Position numbers and translations under genes: made by a program
From: Brachynemurus nebulosus
Taxonomy: Eukaryota > Arthropoda > Insecta > Neuroptera > Myrmeleontidae
Reading direction: 5' to 3'
Length of the DNA stretch: 64,000 nucleotides
NCBI GenBank assembly: GCA_035578155.1
Contig: JAPWDM010000001.1
Coordinates: forward strand, 81,015,561-81,079,560
The notes under the pieces: model-generated
The model's database searches: none
Told to the model about the DNA's origin: nothing
What the model saw: the letters and a program-made list of their open reading frames with translations, nothing else
Shown here: in pieces, positions 48,561-60,171 of the stretch
How the letters are laid out: each line of letters starts with the position of its first letter
How positions within the stretch are numbered: position 1 is the first letter of the stretch

Positions 48561-49480
48561 CTCCTAGATTCAGAATTCAGCCTGAAATAGGTTTAAACTT
48601 CTATTATTGTATAAAAATTTATATATTTTTATCTGAAAATTTGTACAGGTTTTCCTCTAAATAAAAACAATTTTTTTTTTATTTTTAATAAATTTATTTA
48701 AAATATAAAATATATTTTTTACAATAAATTAAAAATAATATTTAAATGTTATTACAATAAAGACCATCATAAAATATACGCCAGCATACTTTCGAACATA
48801 ACTGTAAAAATGATAAATCAACCATCAAAAAATATACATCAACATACTTTCGGACACAAGTGTACAAATGATAATTTTTTCTTAATAAGCATCCCGTCTC
48901 AAAGGTCACTTTGTAATTGATACATACATACATGATTACAAAGCAATTTTTATCTCCTTGTGCACGACGACAGCATGTCGCAACATTGAAATATGATACT
49001 TCCGTTAAATCGTAAAAAATGTCACGTACTTTAAGAAAAAAAGAGTCGTCGATAGAGTAATATGATATCTCTATGTATATAAAAAATTTTTAATTACCAG
49101 TTGCCTTTGATATCATAAAACTATATAAATCAAAAAAAGTCACGTAGGTAATGATATATCTACAGTAAAACCTGTTATGATTTTTACTTTTTTTGCATAA
49201 TACAGTAGAACCTGTCTCAGTGGTAAAATATATCTTATTGTTTAAAACGATTAAAAAATTTTCGAGTTAAAAACAACAATACAATTTCCAACAATGGGGC
49301 CGTGAACAACAATGAAAAAAAAAATTTTTTTGAGAATGAATTGGGAAAATCGACAAGAACTCACGGGATTTTGATAGCATTGAAAAAAAATTATTTCCAG
49401 CAATTGTCAAGTTGACAAAAATGCGCTCGACGTCTTATGACGTCAGTGTCGATCATGGTGTTAAATAATATATTTAAGTA
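48561..49480. other. No gene recognised
   Basis: A short tandem pair lies at 48770-48850 (ATCATAAAATATACG..CAGCATACTTTCG and ATCAAAAAATATACATCAACATACTTTCG), about 65 bp apart. A degenerate pair around CAGTAAAACCTG / CAGTAGAACCTG lies at 49161 and 49203. Confidence 0.5.
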
Positions 49481-49483
49481 AGT

Positions 49484-49566
49484 ATGGGGCCACTTGGCAA
49501 CGCAATGTAATTGCCTATATTCCGGAGCAAGTAAACACATTACGTTGTCAAGTGGTCGTATACCTA
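49484..49566. repeat. 83-bp palindrome built from the P1 terminal motif
   Basis: GTATGGGGCCACTTGGCAAC and, in reverse complement from the right, GGTATACGACCACTTGACAAC are inverted copies. The sequence matches the P1 terminal block (TAGGCATGGGG..TTGGCAACG). It looks like two P1 termini fused head to head. Confidence 0.75.
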
Positions 49567-51743
49567 CTCGAAAAATACACATTAGATAGTTCGTTGTAAG
49601 AATAATCACTTCGATGATCTTTTTAACGAGTTACTAAAATCGGTTAAGAACAGTTGCATGTAAGAAATAATAACACTAACATAATTTTAAAATATTTTAT
49701 TAAAAATTAACTTTAGTATGCAGCTACTGGAAAAATTACATATTGTTATAATGAATTAAATGTTGAGAGTTTATTTTAACGCCTCCTATAGGGTCGTACG
49801 TATAACCCTTTACCCAAAATTTTTTCATCATCGTTAGCGACTGTATTCTCATCATCATCAGCTTCTCCTTCAAGTACAAAAAAGTTCATACATTTCAATC
49901 ATATACAAAATTTCAGCTCTCTAAATTTATTTGGGAAGCCTCTACGTGGGTCAGACTCACCGAAAATGTCGAAAAACATAAAATTTTGGCGTAAAAATAG
50001 TGAAGGTGAGAGTTAAAAATTTAAACCCTCGAAAGGCATCTCCTAGGTACTAGGTTAATCAGTATACAAAACATCAGCCCCCTAGATTTATTCTGAGAGA
50101 CCCCGTAGAGTTATTCTGAGATCTCTCCAAAATACTTTTTCCCCTTTCTATTCCCTTCAAATCGGCCAAAGAAGCTGAGTTTTGGATATGTTGTAACTAA
50201 TTGTCCTAGACTATATAGCCAACTGGTTTGGAAATGTTTTATCGTTTTGGTGCCTCCACGACTCCCTTGAAAGTTGGATCAGATCCCAATTTTGAAACGA
50301 CTTGAACTTTTAATTTCATTATTTGACCTTATTTGGCGATAATCCTCAATATTAAGAGAAGCAAAAAACCAATATGTCGATCGGTTTCGGTGTCTCAAAA
50401 CACCATTATCAAGACAAGAATATAAAAATCAATAAAAATAAAAAATGAAAAAATTTAAAAAAAATTTTATTTTTTCATAATCAAAAGTAACTAAAAACCT
50501 TTTAGTTTGGATCAAAACCAATCAAATCAAACAATGTCAAATATAGCAACTTGTTGGTTGCAAAAAAGGAAATAGAGAACAGAAAAAGTAAAAGAAGAAA
50601 GAAAAAATCATTTTAGAAAAAAAACATCTGTAAAAACCACCAATCGCCTTTTGAATCACATATTCAAATTAGTTCCACTGACTTTCGTCTAAATCCATTG
50701 TCAGAAAACATGTTGATAAATCCATTTTGAAAAATTTTTATAGGAAGTTAGGCCAAAAAATGTCTCATGTCACAGTTGTGACACTCCAAATTGATTCTTC
50801 AAATATCGAACAAATTTTTTTAATTTTAAGAATAATTTTACAAGTTTAAAATTACAAGTTTGAAATTACAAGTTTAAAATTTTTTGGCGAAAATAGAAGT
50901 AACAATTTATTTATTTGGAATGACTTGAATTAGACAGCGAATTCATATTTACTGACCGTAGAGTACATTATCGGATTAACATTAACGAAACCGTAGAGCA
51001 CATTTTCAGGGAAGGATATTAATTCAAATTTTAGGATATATAATTTTCCACGGCATATATTCCAAACTAGAATGGAATTGTTTAATTCGGACCTCAAAAT
51101 CATGATCGACGATTCAAAAAACCCCCTAGAGCACACTTCCGTAGCAAAATATTGATATTTAAATTTCTGTCCGCAAAAATCGAAATTTCCTCCAAAAATG
51201 GCGCGTATTCAGTATAAGAAATTAGACTTCCACATTTTGGACCTTGGATATGTGATGAGCAACTCAAAAAACCCTCTAAAGCCCATTTGCGAGACGAAAT
51301 AATAACTTTATAATTTTTTTTATAACACTTTGCAATTTAAGGGATTTAAACCTTCTAATTTTTGGAGGTAATGCAGAAGTCAATGCAATGAATGTTCCTG
51401 AAGGTCTAGGAAACACGTGAAAAAAAATGTCAAATCAGTGAAATTCCACAACTTTTCCATAATTTACACTTTTTCCAGTTTGTTTACTGGACTAAAAGTA
51501 TACACATAATATTTTAATTTCCATGTTGCATTTGAAAACTAGGAATAAAATCTTTATCGGTAAGAACTGGCACTATATTGTATCATAAGAATTCGCCGAA
51601 TTTTGAGTTTAACTTCAAACGGTCTTCGAAATACCGTCTCTATCAAAACAAATGATACTAATAAAAATAATGGTATGACTAATTAATTATACAATTTGCT
51701 TTTTTAATGGAAAAGTGTACCTATGTTAAAGTGGACCATTACA
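49567..51743. other. No gene recognised
   Basis: Non-coding. It has TE-UTR-like phrases (ATACAAAATTTCAGCTCTC, ATACAAAACATCAGCCCCC at 49914 and 50060, a diverged tandem pair). No ORF shows a motif. Confidence 0.5.
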
Positions 51744-51850
51744 AGTAAGGATCCCAAGGTCCGCCCTATCGGTTTTAATGAAATTTAGATATGTTGTAGA
51801 ATACTGAAAAAGAATCGACACTTATTTTTTATCAGTATTAAAATGGTTAG
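51744..51850 (+). repeat. Dispersed non-coding repeat, family copy 2 (short)
   Basis: GTCCGCCCTATCGGTTTTAA and ATTTAGATATGTTGTAGAAT match the start of 29062-29640. Confidence 0.7.
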
Positions 51851-51919
51851 ACAGATTAATGCAAAATATGGGTTAGATGTGGACACATCGGACAAAAGCA
51901 CCAATTTTGGTTTACATAT

Positions 51920-51964
51920 GAGGGGTGTCACACCTCAACGTTTAGTTGAGGTGTGACACCCCTC
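51920..51964. repeat. Perfect 20-bp hairpin
   Basis: 51920-51939 and 51945-51964 are exact complements (GAGGGGTGTCACACCTCAAC) with loop GTTTA. No T-run follows on either strand. It may be the remains of a MITE terminus: GGGGTGTCAC also occurs as GAGGGGTGCC on the minus strand near 53706. Confidence 0.9.
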
Positions 51965-52033
51965 TGACTTTCAGTAGAGATAAAAACCATTTTAATTGAG
52001 AAATAAGAAACGAATTAATGCATACAATATTTA

Positions 52034-52988
52034 TTATCCCTCATACTCATGACTGGGGTTCAAACGGACCCCACGCAAATTTTGGACTACGCTCCTGAAC
52101 TAGCGAGCAATAATACCGACTCCCGGTGTGAACCATAACTTAGTTCGAAGGTCTCTGAGCAGTGTCAAGTCGGTCGCACTTCTAGTTGTTGGTTAGTTGT
52201 TACACAGTGTGTTTACAAATTGTGTGTGGGGTGTGTATGAACCCCAGTCGTGAGTTTACGTTCAACTTTTGTGATAGTAAATTTATTTTATATTTTATAT
52301 ATAATCATTAATTCATGTATATTTTTCAAATAAATTATTTACATACGTATTGCCAGAAGAGACGGGCAAAGTGCGGCTTGTGTCCCAGATCAAAAGATCA
52401 CAAAGGCCATTCTCATTGTGTTAAGTGTCTTCGAACCATATGCGAACAGCACAAACTCCTATTTTGCACCTCCTGTGTGGTAATTGACTAAGTTCTTGTA
52501 TAATAGCTTATCCTGTTGAGTTACTTCAACGTTTTGTATCAATTTACAATAAAAAATTCTTTAAAACATAATTTTTAATTTACTAATTTTCGTCATTTTT
52601 AAGTGTCTAAATAAATATACTTTTTTAACAGGATAAAGTGACCGTAATTTTTTTTCTATAGCCTGAACTCTCCTCTTCAAAACGCCGTCCGAAATTTTAA
52701 AATTGCTTGAGTGGTTGAAAAATTACAAATTTTTATTTGAAAAATGAGCTTTTTGTTAATTTTTTCCGGTTTTTAGTGTTCTAATGGGTTTTTTATGACC
52801 TAAATGTGCTTAAAATTAGATTTTATGTATACCGTTCTCTTTCTTATGAAAAAGGAAGAGAATGGTATATGATAATGTCGGTTTGACAGTCATGGAACCG
52901 ACTTGTTATCAAGAAAACAATGGGGTGCATTTGAACCCCAGTTATGAGTTTGAAGGTAAAAAAATTGAGTCATGAGCTTGAGGGTTAT
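52034..52988 (+). mobile_element. piggyBac-type element with TTAT target duplications
   Basis: TTAT at 52034-52037 and 52985-52988 flank a 947-bp element. The ends CCCTCATACTCATGACT and CCCTCAAGCTCATGACT (reverse complement) agree at 15 of 17. CTGGGGTTCAAA words recur subterminally on both sides (52054, 52930) and once inside (52240). The interior encodes a piggyBac Cys-rich tail. TTAT in place of TTAA is unusual. The catalytic core is deleted. Confidence 0.8.
52357..52491 (+). pseudogene. piggyBac transposase C-terminal Cys-rich domain
   Basis: 44 codons to a natural stop: RRAKCGLCPRSKDHKGHSH, then CVKCLRTICEQHKLLFCTSC. The spacing CxxC...H..CxxC....C..H....CxxC is the cross-brace zinc domain at the C-terminus of piggyBac transposases, which binds the element ends. 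TTGCCAG just upstream resembles a splice acceptor or is the deletion edge. The DDD catalytic part is missing. Confidence 0.8.
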
Positions 52989-53184
52989 TAAACTTTCATT
53001 TAATACACATAATTAACAAACAAATTTGTAATATTCCGAAAAACAGAAATAATTTTAATATTAATTTAAAAAAACTGAAAACGACAAAACGTTGTAAGTG
53101 TCATTATTTATACAAGTCATAACGTTGTAAGTGTATCTTTACTTGCACTTATCAAATTAAACTAAAACTTTTAGGATATCTGTT

Positions 53185-53520
53185 TTATGAACCTTTCATA
53201 AAACAATTTTTTTTCTCCTGATAATACGGTAACATGGCATGAATGTCCTTCTTCTTCTCAGCAGCTAAAGGTACAGCCCCGTAACTTTTCTTTGTATAAA
53301 CTACACCAAAATTTTCAGATGTTACTCAAATCATAGTAGCCCAAGATGTCTGTAGTTTTTTGGTGTTAATTATCGTTTTAGCCAAATTCATCCAATCAAA
53401 AAACGTTGTAGTCTCCACTATTGAGAATAATATTTCTTTACCAGCATTCGCAACAAGCTCAATGAGGTCTCTTGCAATAAGTGGTTTTGTACACTTTTTT
53501 ACTTTCTTAATAATTGAAAA
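53185..53520 (-). pseudogene. Transposase-like C-terminal fragment (minus strand)
   Basis: One frame of 112 codons with a single internal TGA. It holds LIARDLIELVANAGKEILFS, FFDWMNLAKTIINTKKLQTS, then VVYTKKSYGAVPLAAEKKKD and IHAMLPYYQEKKNC near the end. A lysine-rich D-hh-MLPYY tail before the stop is typical of the C-termini of several insect transposon proteins, but I cannot assign the superfamily. The 121-codon plus-strand ORF over the same bases (53360-53725) has no motif and is probably a shadow. Confidence 0.4.
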
Positions 53521-54439
53521 TTACGATAGCAGGCACATACAACGTTATGACTTGCTTTTTAACAATATTGAGGATGGTGGCCGTCACAGAGTCTGGACGG
53601 TCGGAATTTTAAGGGTGCCGGTAAACACCAGCATATACAACGCTTTACTGCAAAAAAACGTATTCGAGTTCGCGTGGAACTTACAACATTATGGTTTGGC
53701 ACCCCTCATATTAGTTAAGTTCTAATCTCTAAGTTTTGATTAGGATCCACTTAATTTCATCATCTATAAGGCGGCCATCGTGAGTAATGTCCTCCACGAC
53801 TCTGTAATGTTATTGACAAGTAAATATACTTGCTAAATGTGCCCACAGAACTCTAGAAATAAACTAAAATAAAAAAATGTAGCTCGCTTAGTGTCATTTG
53901 TTGGTCTGTCAGAGCTTAAGGCATTTAGTGAGTCGGTGTAGGTCACCGAATACACTACGATTGTTATGTATTGTAATACCATTATTGCTTGAGCTGCACG
54001 TTAGTCTGTCTGATAATACGTGTTTTGTAGTTGTGTGTGTGAATACGCACACAGAAGCAAACATCAAACCAACACCACTACAAACAGTGTGTACCCACAC
54101 AGCATAGTAATGCGAAGTAGGGAGGATTTTACGTCACTTTTCTGCTACATTCGAAATACTAACTATCATAATAATGGTTTGTCCCCTTGATTGCGCCCGA
54201 CGTTCGCTTTCTCAAAAATTTGCTATTTTGGTACATCTGTATCGGTCACTATCTACACCAGTGTGTCTCAACCGCCGGTCCGCGAAGGTATTTCGTCAAT
54301 CCGCAGAAAACTGTGTGAAATTATTCATTACAATTTTTATTTTAAATCATCTAATCAAAAAACATATTTTAATGTTATCTCCCACTTTAATACATACATT
54401 TTGTTACATCGTCATTTTTAAATTTAATTATTAATTATT
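53521..54439. other. No gene recognised
   Basis: 53880-54115 is GT/CA-rich with open frames on both strands but no motif. It includes the inverted words TTGTGTGTGTGAATACGCAC and CAGTGTGTACCCACACAGC. Confidence 0.45.
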
Positions 54440-54780
54440 TTACAAATCCGAACCTACCGATTCTGATGAAATCTGAATTTGTTATAGAACAAGCCTAATT
54501 AATACGTTTTCTAATTGTCATAAACTACTTTCCATGAAGAAGTTTTTGAATTCTTCGAATAGTACGATTATGTCGACACAGTTACCCTCTAATTAACTAG
54601 CCCTTGACTTAATATTAGGAAATTAGGTAAAAAACAGGCCAATTAAATATTTTTACGTAGGTTTGAAATATGTAAACAAAATTTTAGTATATTTTATTTT
54701 TTACTCACTTTTTGAAACATTAACCCCCAAACTTTAATCTTCAACCACCTGGGTTGACGAAATTTCAACAAATCTCATAT
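54440..54780 (-). repeat. Dispersed non-coding repeat, family copy 3 (inverted in part)
   Basis: 54530-54770 is the reverse complement of 29330-29545 (TTCTTCATGAAAAA / GAAGAAGTTTTT, GGTAACTGTGTCGA / TCGACACAGTTACC). 54444-54495 matches the opposite end in direct orientation, so parts are rearranged. Confidence 0.65.
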
Positions 54781-54783
54781 CAA

Positions 54784-55852
54784 CACAGTGAAAAATTTTT
54801 TAGTTCTGCGTAACAACAAACTAGTGATTAAAATTTTTGTGTTAAATAAGTAATCCACCCTTGTGTAACATTTAGTGTTTGTGTTAAATGAAAATATTAA
54901 CAAAAATTTTGATTTAACAGAATAAAAATGTTAATCTGTTTTGAACAGCCACAAACTAACATAATTTTTGTGTAAGTATACTTATTTGTGTATTTCCAAC
55001 ACCAAAAAACTGGTTTCGCACGCATTCACTGCTCTAGTTGAGAGCAGGAGTAGTGGCAACTGGTTGCATCATGGCAGCGGTCACAATGTCAGTAGATCAT
55101 CATTGCCAGTCATTGGAACATCGTACGTTCAACAGAAACATATGTATGTATAAAAGACAAAAATATTTCAAAATCAAAAGCGTATTTCTAAAGTTAAATT
55201 GGTTTTAATTATATAGATATTAAATATTGGTTAGATAAGTTAATTAAAAATATTATAGATTGAATTTTTTTTCTTTGTTTGCAGAATTTACTTCAATTAA
55301 TTAAAAAATTATTGAATATTCGGCGTTCGAGAACACATTCAAAGGTCAGGTAAAGAAGGAAGAGTAGTCGTTCCATTTTGCCTTCCACGTTCAGTTTGAC
55401 AACGATTTTCAAAATTTTTGGGTATTACTTCAACAAATGCCAAGTGAAATGCATCAATATTATCATCGAAATCTTTACAAAAATTGATTTTATTCAAAGA
55501 CATAATTGTAGAAATATTAAATAAAAAAGTTTAAGTACTGAAAAATTATTTCCTTTCATTTACATAATAAATAAATAAAAAAAAAATACTAACTTAAAAA
55601 AATAATATACCAACACATTTATTGAGTAAACTTCTATATTAGTTAATTTTACACATCATTGTGTTAAAATCATAACTAAGTAATTCTGTAAAATTAAAAC
55701 AAAATGTATGCCCTCTTGTGTGTTAAATCACTGACACAAATCTTGTGTATAGATCTGACACATATGCTTTGTGTTAAAATAACACAAAAAATTGAGTGAA
55801 CCGTTCTGGACATGTGAAGTGTGTTAATTTTAACACAAATTTTTTCACTGTG
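54784..55852. mobile_element. 1.07-kb TIR element with GTGTTAAA subterminal repeats
   Basis: CACAGTGAAAAATTTTTTAG on the left and CACAGTGAAAAAATTTGTG in reverse complement on the right. TTTGTGTTAAAT or its complement occurs many times in both subterminal regions (54835-54965, 55660-55845). The less AT-rich core (55015-55115, 55320-55500) includes a 54-codon minus-strand ORF. No transposase. Confidence 0.7.
55339..55503 (-). CDS. 54-residue ORF within a TIR element
   Basis: Starts ATG at 55503 (MSLNKINFCKDFDDNIDAF), continues HLAFVEVIPKNFENRCQTER and ends GTTTLPSLPDL-stop. Codon use and composition differ from the AT-rich flanks. No known domain. It may be an exon of a captured gene or the end of an element protein. 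Confidence 0.3.
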   Translation of the reverse strand: MSLNKINFCKDFDDNIDAFHLAFVEVIPKNFENRCQTERGRQNGTTTLPSLPDL

Positions 55853-56856
55853 AATAATTAGGTTTTTAAATATAGCAATATGGCTAATTCAAACTTTTTA
55901 TGTATGTCATATTGTTTTCGAGATATTTAAAAAAAAATTAAAATTTTACCCCAATTTTTGAAGTCATACCCAGTTTTGTCTTTTAAGCCTAATTTGACTT
56001 CTGAGTTAGTATGTTTATAAAAAGGCCTTATGTTATATTAAATTTCATTTTTAAAAGTGCTTTGTAAAGTAAATAAATCAAAGTATCAAAGTACAAAGCA
56101 AATCGACTTTTTTCCATAATTTTAATGAGAAACGTAAAAATAAAGTTGAATGAAAATTCCTAACGATTCCGAAAGTATTTACATAATGATAATTTGTAAA
56201 CGAAGTAAGAAAAAGGAGGCGTTTCTTTTTCACGCGCGGAGTTTCCGTAAAATAACTTTTGTTAATGTGGTAATACTGATATCTCAAAAAGTAATAATTA
56301 ACTTATGAAACTAAATCTTGGTTTACTGTATTCATTAATGTATTGCCCAGTATACAAACTAAAATTGTGGGCTTAATATGCACTTGTTCCAAATTTATCG
56401 CCTCCCGTAGATGCATTTTTATGCCCTAAAACGTGATTTTTTTTCTAAAGGCGCGCCATAGTTACAATTTTTAAAATTTTGACTTTATTTTAATTTGTAC
56501 ACTGTAGGACACAATTTGTAATAAAATGCCGTTTGGAATTTTTGTTTCAAATATCTTGAACCGAACTTATCGATATTACTGTTTCACCCTCTATTTTACG
56601 ACCTCCACTTCAACGCCCTTTATAATAAAAATGAGGGGAAAGCAAAAAACATTTTATATTTTTAAATGTTTGTTTAATAATATAAGGAAAGAAATGTACC
56701 TCTAGTCATATTGTAAAATCACTGAGAAAAAATGATTGGAAATTGCGACTTTTTTGGTAAAAAAATAAGAACACTTCCTTAATGAAGGTACTCAAACATG
56801 GGTTGCATTTTGAATTAGATTACCTGTTGCATCGAAAGCCTGCAACGAACTTGTAA
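55853..56856. other. No gene recognised
   Basis: AT-rich. The short ORFs here have no motif. 56395-56660 resembles transposon UTR debris. Confidence 0.45.
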
Positions 56857-57048
56857 CTTAGCAAGAATAGTTGTAGTGGAAGCTGCTTATGTAAAAAGAA
56901 AGACTGGAAGTGCAAAGAACATTGCAGCTGTAAATGTTACGAAGGTTTTTTTACAGTATCCATGGCTAATGGTTATCGATTGGTTATTTTTAATTTACAT
57001 ATTTGTAAAAAATTAAAAAAAAAATTGCCGGGAAAAAAGCTCCTGTAA
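56857..57048 (+). pseudogene. Cysteine-rich fragment (CxCxK...CxxxCxCxC)
   Basis: A 63-codon open frame following an in-frame stop. Near its start is SCSGSCLCKKKDWKCKEHCS followed by CKC. The spacing C-x3-C-x-C-x6-C-x3-C-x-C-x-C recalls the C-x-CRK-x-L-x-CS-x2-C element near the C-termini of many insect transposon-encoded proteins. The remainder is AT-rich and probably read-through. It is likely a transposon protein tail. Family not assigned. Confidence 0.35.
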
Positions 57049-57640
57049 ACCCCCTTTGCATCATTCAACCTTTTTGGTTTGCGGGCCTAACCTAGGCTAT
57101 GTTTATACTAAGTTTCATAAAAATTGCACATTTCCCTATGGGAAAATTCAATAAAAATATTTTAAACAGAATTTGTCTATGTATTTCAAAATGGTCGTCA
57201 TGTGGTTGATAGGTTAAGTGGATCCTACCCAGAATTTGAAGCTTAAGGTATGGGTAGTTAGTAAAAAAAAAAAAATTGGTACTTTTGTTCAGAATGTACA
57301 CATATTTTTATTAATCTTCCTGACTAGAAATCGTCGTTCAGAAAGTGTAAGACAGACCAAAAACTTAATTTGGCAATATCGGTTTTTTTTAAAAAGTTAT
57401 GTATTGATATGCAATTCGTTTAAATTACATTAACAGGAGGGGTTGGGGGTTAGTTTTGAGAAAAGGAGGCAAGAAATAAAATATATTAAAATTTTGCTTG
57501 CAGATTTGCAGCAACCTTTAATTTAATCTTAATGGTGTAATTTAGAGTCTAATTTTTAGTAAAAGTTCCGAATAGTAGGTATTCCTTGTAATTTACACAG
57601 GTTGTCATATTACAATTAAATTGTAATTAGAACAAATTCA
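57049..57640 (+). repeat. Dispersed non-coding repeat, family copy 4
   Basis: 57430-57600 matches 29320-29510 in the same orientation (GGGTTGGGGGTTAG, TTTTGCTTGCAGATTTG, AAAGTTCCGAATAGTAG against GTAACTGTGTCGAATAGTCG). More diverged than copy 3. Confidence 0.6.
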
Positions 57641-59340
57641 TAAGCAAGGAATTGATTATGACGATCAAAAATCCAGTTTAAATAAATTAATTCGCCAGTT
57701 TTACATGGAAGAAAGTGAACCATCTAAAAACTTTGATGGAAACATTTTTTATTGCACAATAGAGGATCCTGAGGAAATTCACTAGGAACGAAAAATTTTA
57801 ATAAATCGAAACCATTAGTGTTCCCGAAACTTGGATATTCTGGTCTGGAATTACATGGGCAAATAATTCCTTGAAATGAAAACAAAAAAATGGCGATGGC
57901 AAGCGGTATATAGATTCTGCACGCTGAGCAACAAATAGATTTATTGAGGATGTAGAATTAATATTTTTTTCTGAATCGGAGACGGGTGATTACCACGGAG
58001 TTAATTTTCAGAAATAGTGGGCTGAACAATTATTAAAATTGAATGGCTAATAGAGCAGAATATTGGAGCTAACGAAAATATGCTCCAACGCCAATTTTAC
58101 GACTACACAAGTTAAAGTTTTCTAACTTCTTTATGCTGATAATTATTAATACAAGTCTTTTATTAGATGATTACATTATTTTTAGACTATTATATTTTAC
58201 ATAATCAAGTACAGTAGCCACTATGAAACTGTGCACTACCAAAGTGTTACAACCAATATTATACTTTTACCACTCTGGTGTGACAAACACAATCAAACGC
58301 TGCATGTAAGTAAACGCAGAATGTTTGTTTTGTTATTGTCGTAGTACAGGTACATAGTAGTAAATTAGTTACTGGCGTCTACATATTTTTTTTGTCTCAC
58401 TACGAAACTGTGATTTTAGTCCCGTGCTGTAACACTTTCATAGTGCCGACTGTATTATTTTTTTGAACTAATATACATACTACAAATCGATATAATTACT
58501 AATTTATTTATTTATTACAGTAGACTCTCGATAACTTTCCTCTCGTTAGCTTTCCGCATTAACCCTTTCCCCTTCACATTTACACTCACTAATACTAGCA
58601 TAGTGTCACAGAATAGATAACAGTAGAAGTTGTTATTTATTCTTGTGATAAGTGTCCTCTCCACAATTTCGCGTAATTGGCGGTAACTGTGTATGCACAT
58701 TTTCCGACAACTGTTACGTACGCCCTAAGGTTATTTATATGTACATCATGTACATCAACTACACCTCAATTCATAATTTTGCATACCTAGTAATGTTCAG
58801 AAATAACTATGTATGGGCCTATTCGTACCGCACCAAGTCAAAGTGTCTTGCTCTTACTTTTAAGAACATTATACTTGTTTTGAAGAACTTTTGTCTTACT
58901 TTGGAGATATTTGTATGTTCCTGTCTCACTTTCCGTGTTCTTGAGAGAAGGGTGAAGGATATGTACGATGTATACCGAACGCTATTACTGACTATAAACT
59001 ATGTATGCTACAATCATCGTATCATAGAGATGTACACGATATGATTTTACTCACAGAGTACTAATTTAAATACAAGAGTAATATTGTACTAGATTTTAGA
59101 TAAAATTTCTTGTTAATACAATAATACGTAAAAGTTTTTAAAAAATGTGTTGTTAATTATTTAGAATTTAGCTAATTCACTTGAATGAATTTTTTTAATG
59201 AAAATAAGTTGCGTTTTTAATGACAATAGGAATATTCTTATTGGAACGAGAAAAAATTAAAAAATAAAATAACAGAAAATTCTCATATAATTTTTATTTG
59301 TATAAATTGAATTATATAATTCATTTTATTTATTTATACT
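57641..59340. other. No gene recognised; repeat shared with 30735-30930
   Basis: 57655-57785 is open for about 44 codons (SSLNKLIRQFYMEESEPSKN) then stops; no family recognised. 58805-58990 is a direct copy of 30735-30930 (GTCAAAGTGTCTTGCTCTTA, CTTGAGAGAAGGGTGAAGG). Confidence 0.5.
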
Positions 59341-59353
59341 ATTATTTTTTTTT

Positions 59354-60171
59354 TGATTAAAATTGGGGTACTGCTGCCGGTGGATGGCGCGGTCAGCAGC
59401 ACCCGGCGGCATCGCCAACTAAGGGCATGCGCCGCCGAAACGAGAAATATAGATAAAAACAACACGTAAAGACAGGGACACATAAATGCACTAGACAACG
59501 GACAAACATACACATGATAAAAACCAACGATGAGCCCTGCCATCCCAGGGCTTAAAAGGAGTGGACAGACCTTGGTGACGGTACGATAAGTACTAGACAG
59601 AGCGTCCAGTCACCAAGGCCTGGAAGCCATCGCTGGAACTCCCTCCGAGGCGTAAAAGGCCCCGGAGTGGAGGAACCTGACTAGAAACACACAATGACTA
59701 GAATTATAAATCACAGAAGTAATCACAGATAATACTTATTGCATCGCTGGGGAGCCACAGGCCCACCAGTGACGCAATAAGGGGTTAAAACAATACCGCT
59801 GTAGAGCCATAACAACAGGCCTACAGCGGCATAACAAAATATCACAGAAAGTAAAAACAAATGATGTACCACCTCGGGTGTAAAAGGCCTTCGGTGGTAC
59901 ATCGATAAAAAACAATAACGAAAACAAATAACAAGGTATAAATAACGAAGTACTACTAAGGGTGTAAAAGGCCCTTAGTGGCATAACAACAATACTAAAA
60001 GTACCCTGCCAGACCAGCTGGAGCAGGGTATAGGCAATAAATAAATAAATAAATAAGACGCACACAAAGCATTTTGAACACAAAATTAAATTAAAACAAA
60101 GCTAAAAATAAAGTTTAAAATATCGGGGGAGACAAAACGAGACGACTTGTAAAATCTGAGATGTAAAGCCC
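59354..60171 (-). other. LINE 3' UTR: serial hairpins
   Basis: Stems (plus coordinates): 59570-59579/59609-59618 (10 bp), 59643-59650/59660-59667, 59738-59750/59766-59778, 59796-59804/59821-59829 (9 bp), 59863-59873/59893-59903 (11 bp), 59953-59962/59972-59981 (10 bp with one wobble), 60002-60009/60023-60030 (8 bp). In three of them the stems differ but the loop is (T/C)GTAAAAGG. Some ORFs over this part are artefacts. Confidence 0.8.

Noticed and set aside
53360..53725. 121-codon plus-strand ORF as a gene
   Set aside because: No motif. The opposite strand carries a 112-codon transposase-like frame over much of the same stretch.
53898..54434. Small ORFs on both strands in a CA/GT-rich stretch
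   Set aside because: Frames open on both strands at once, no motif, and composition explains the openness.
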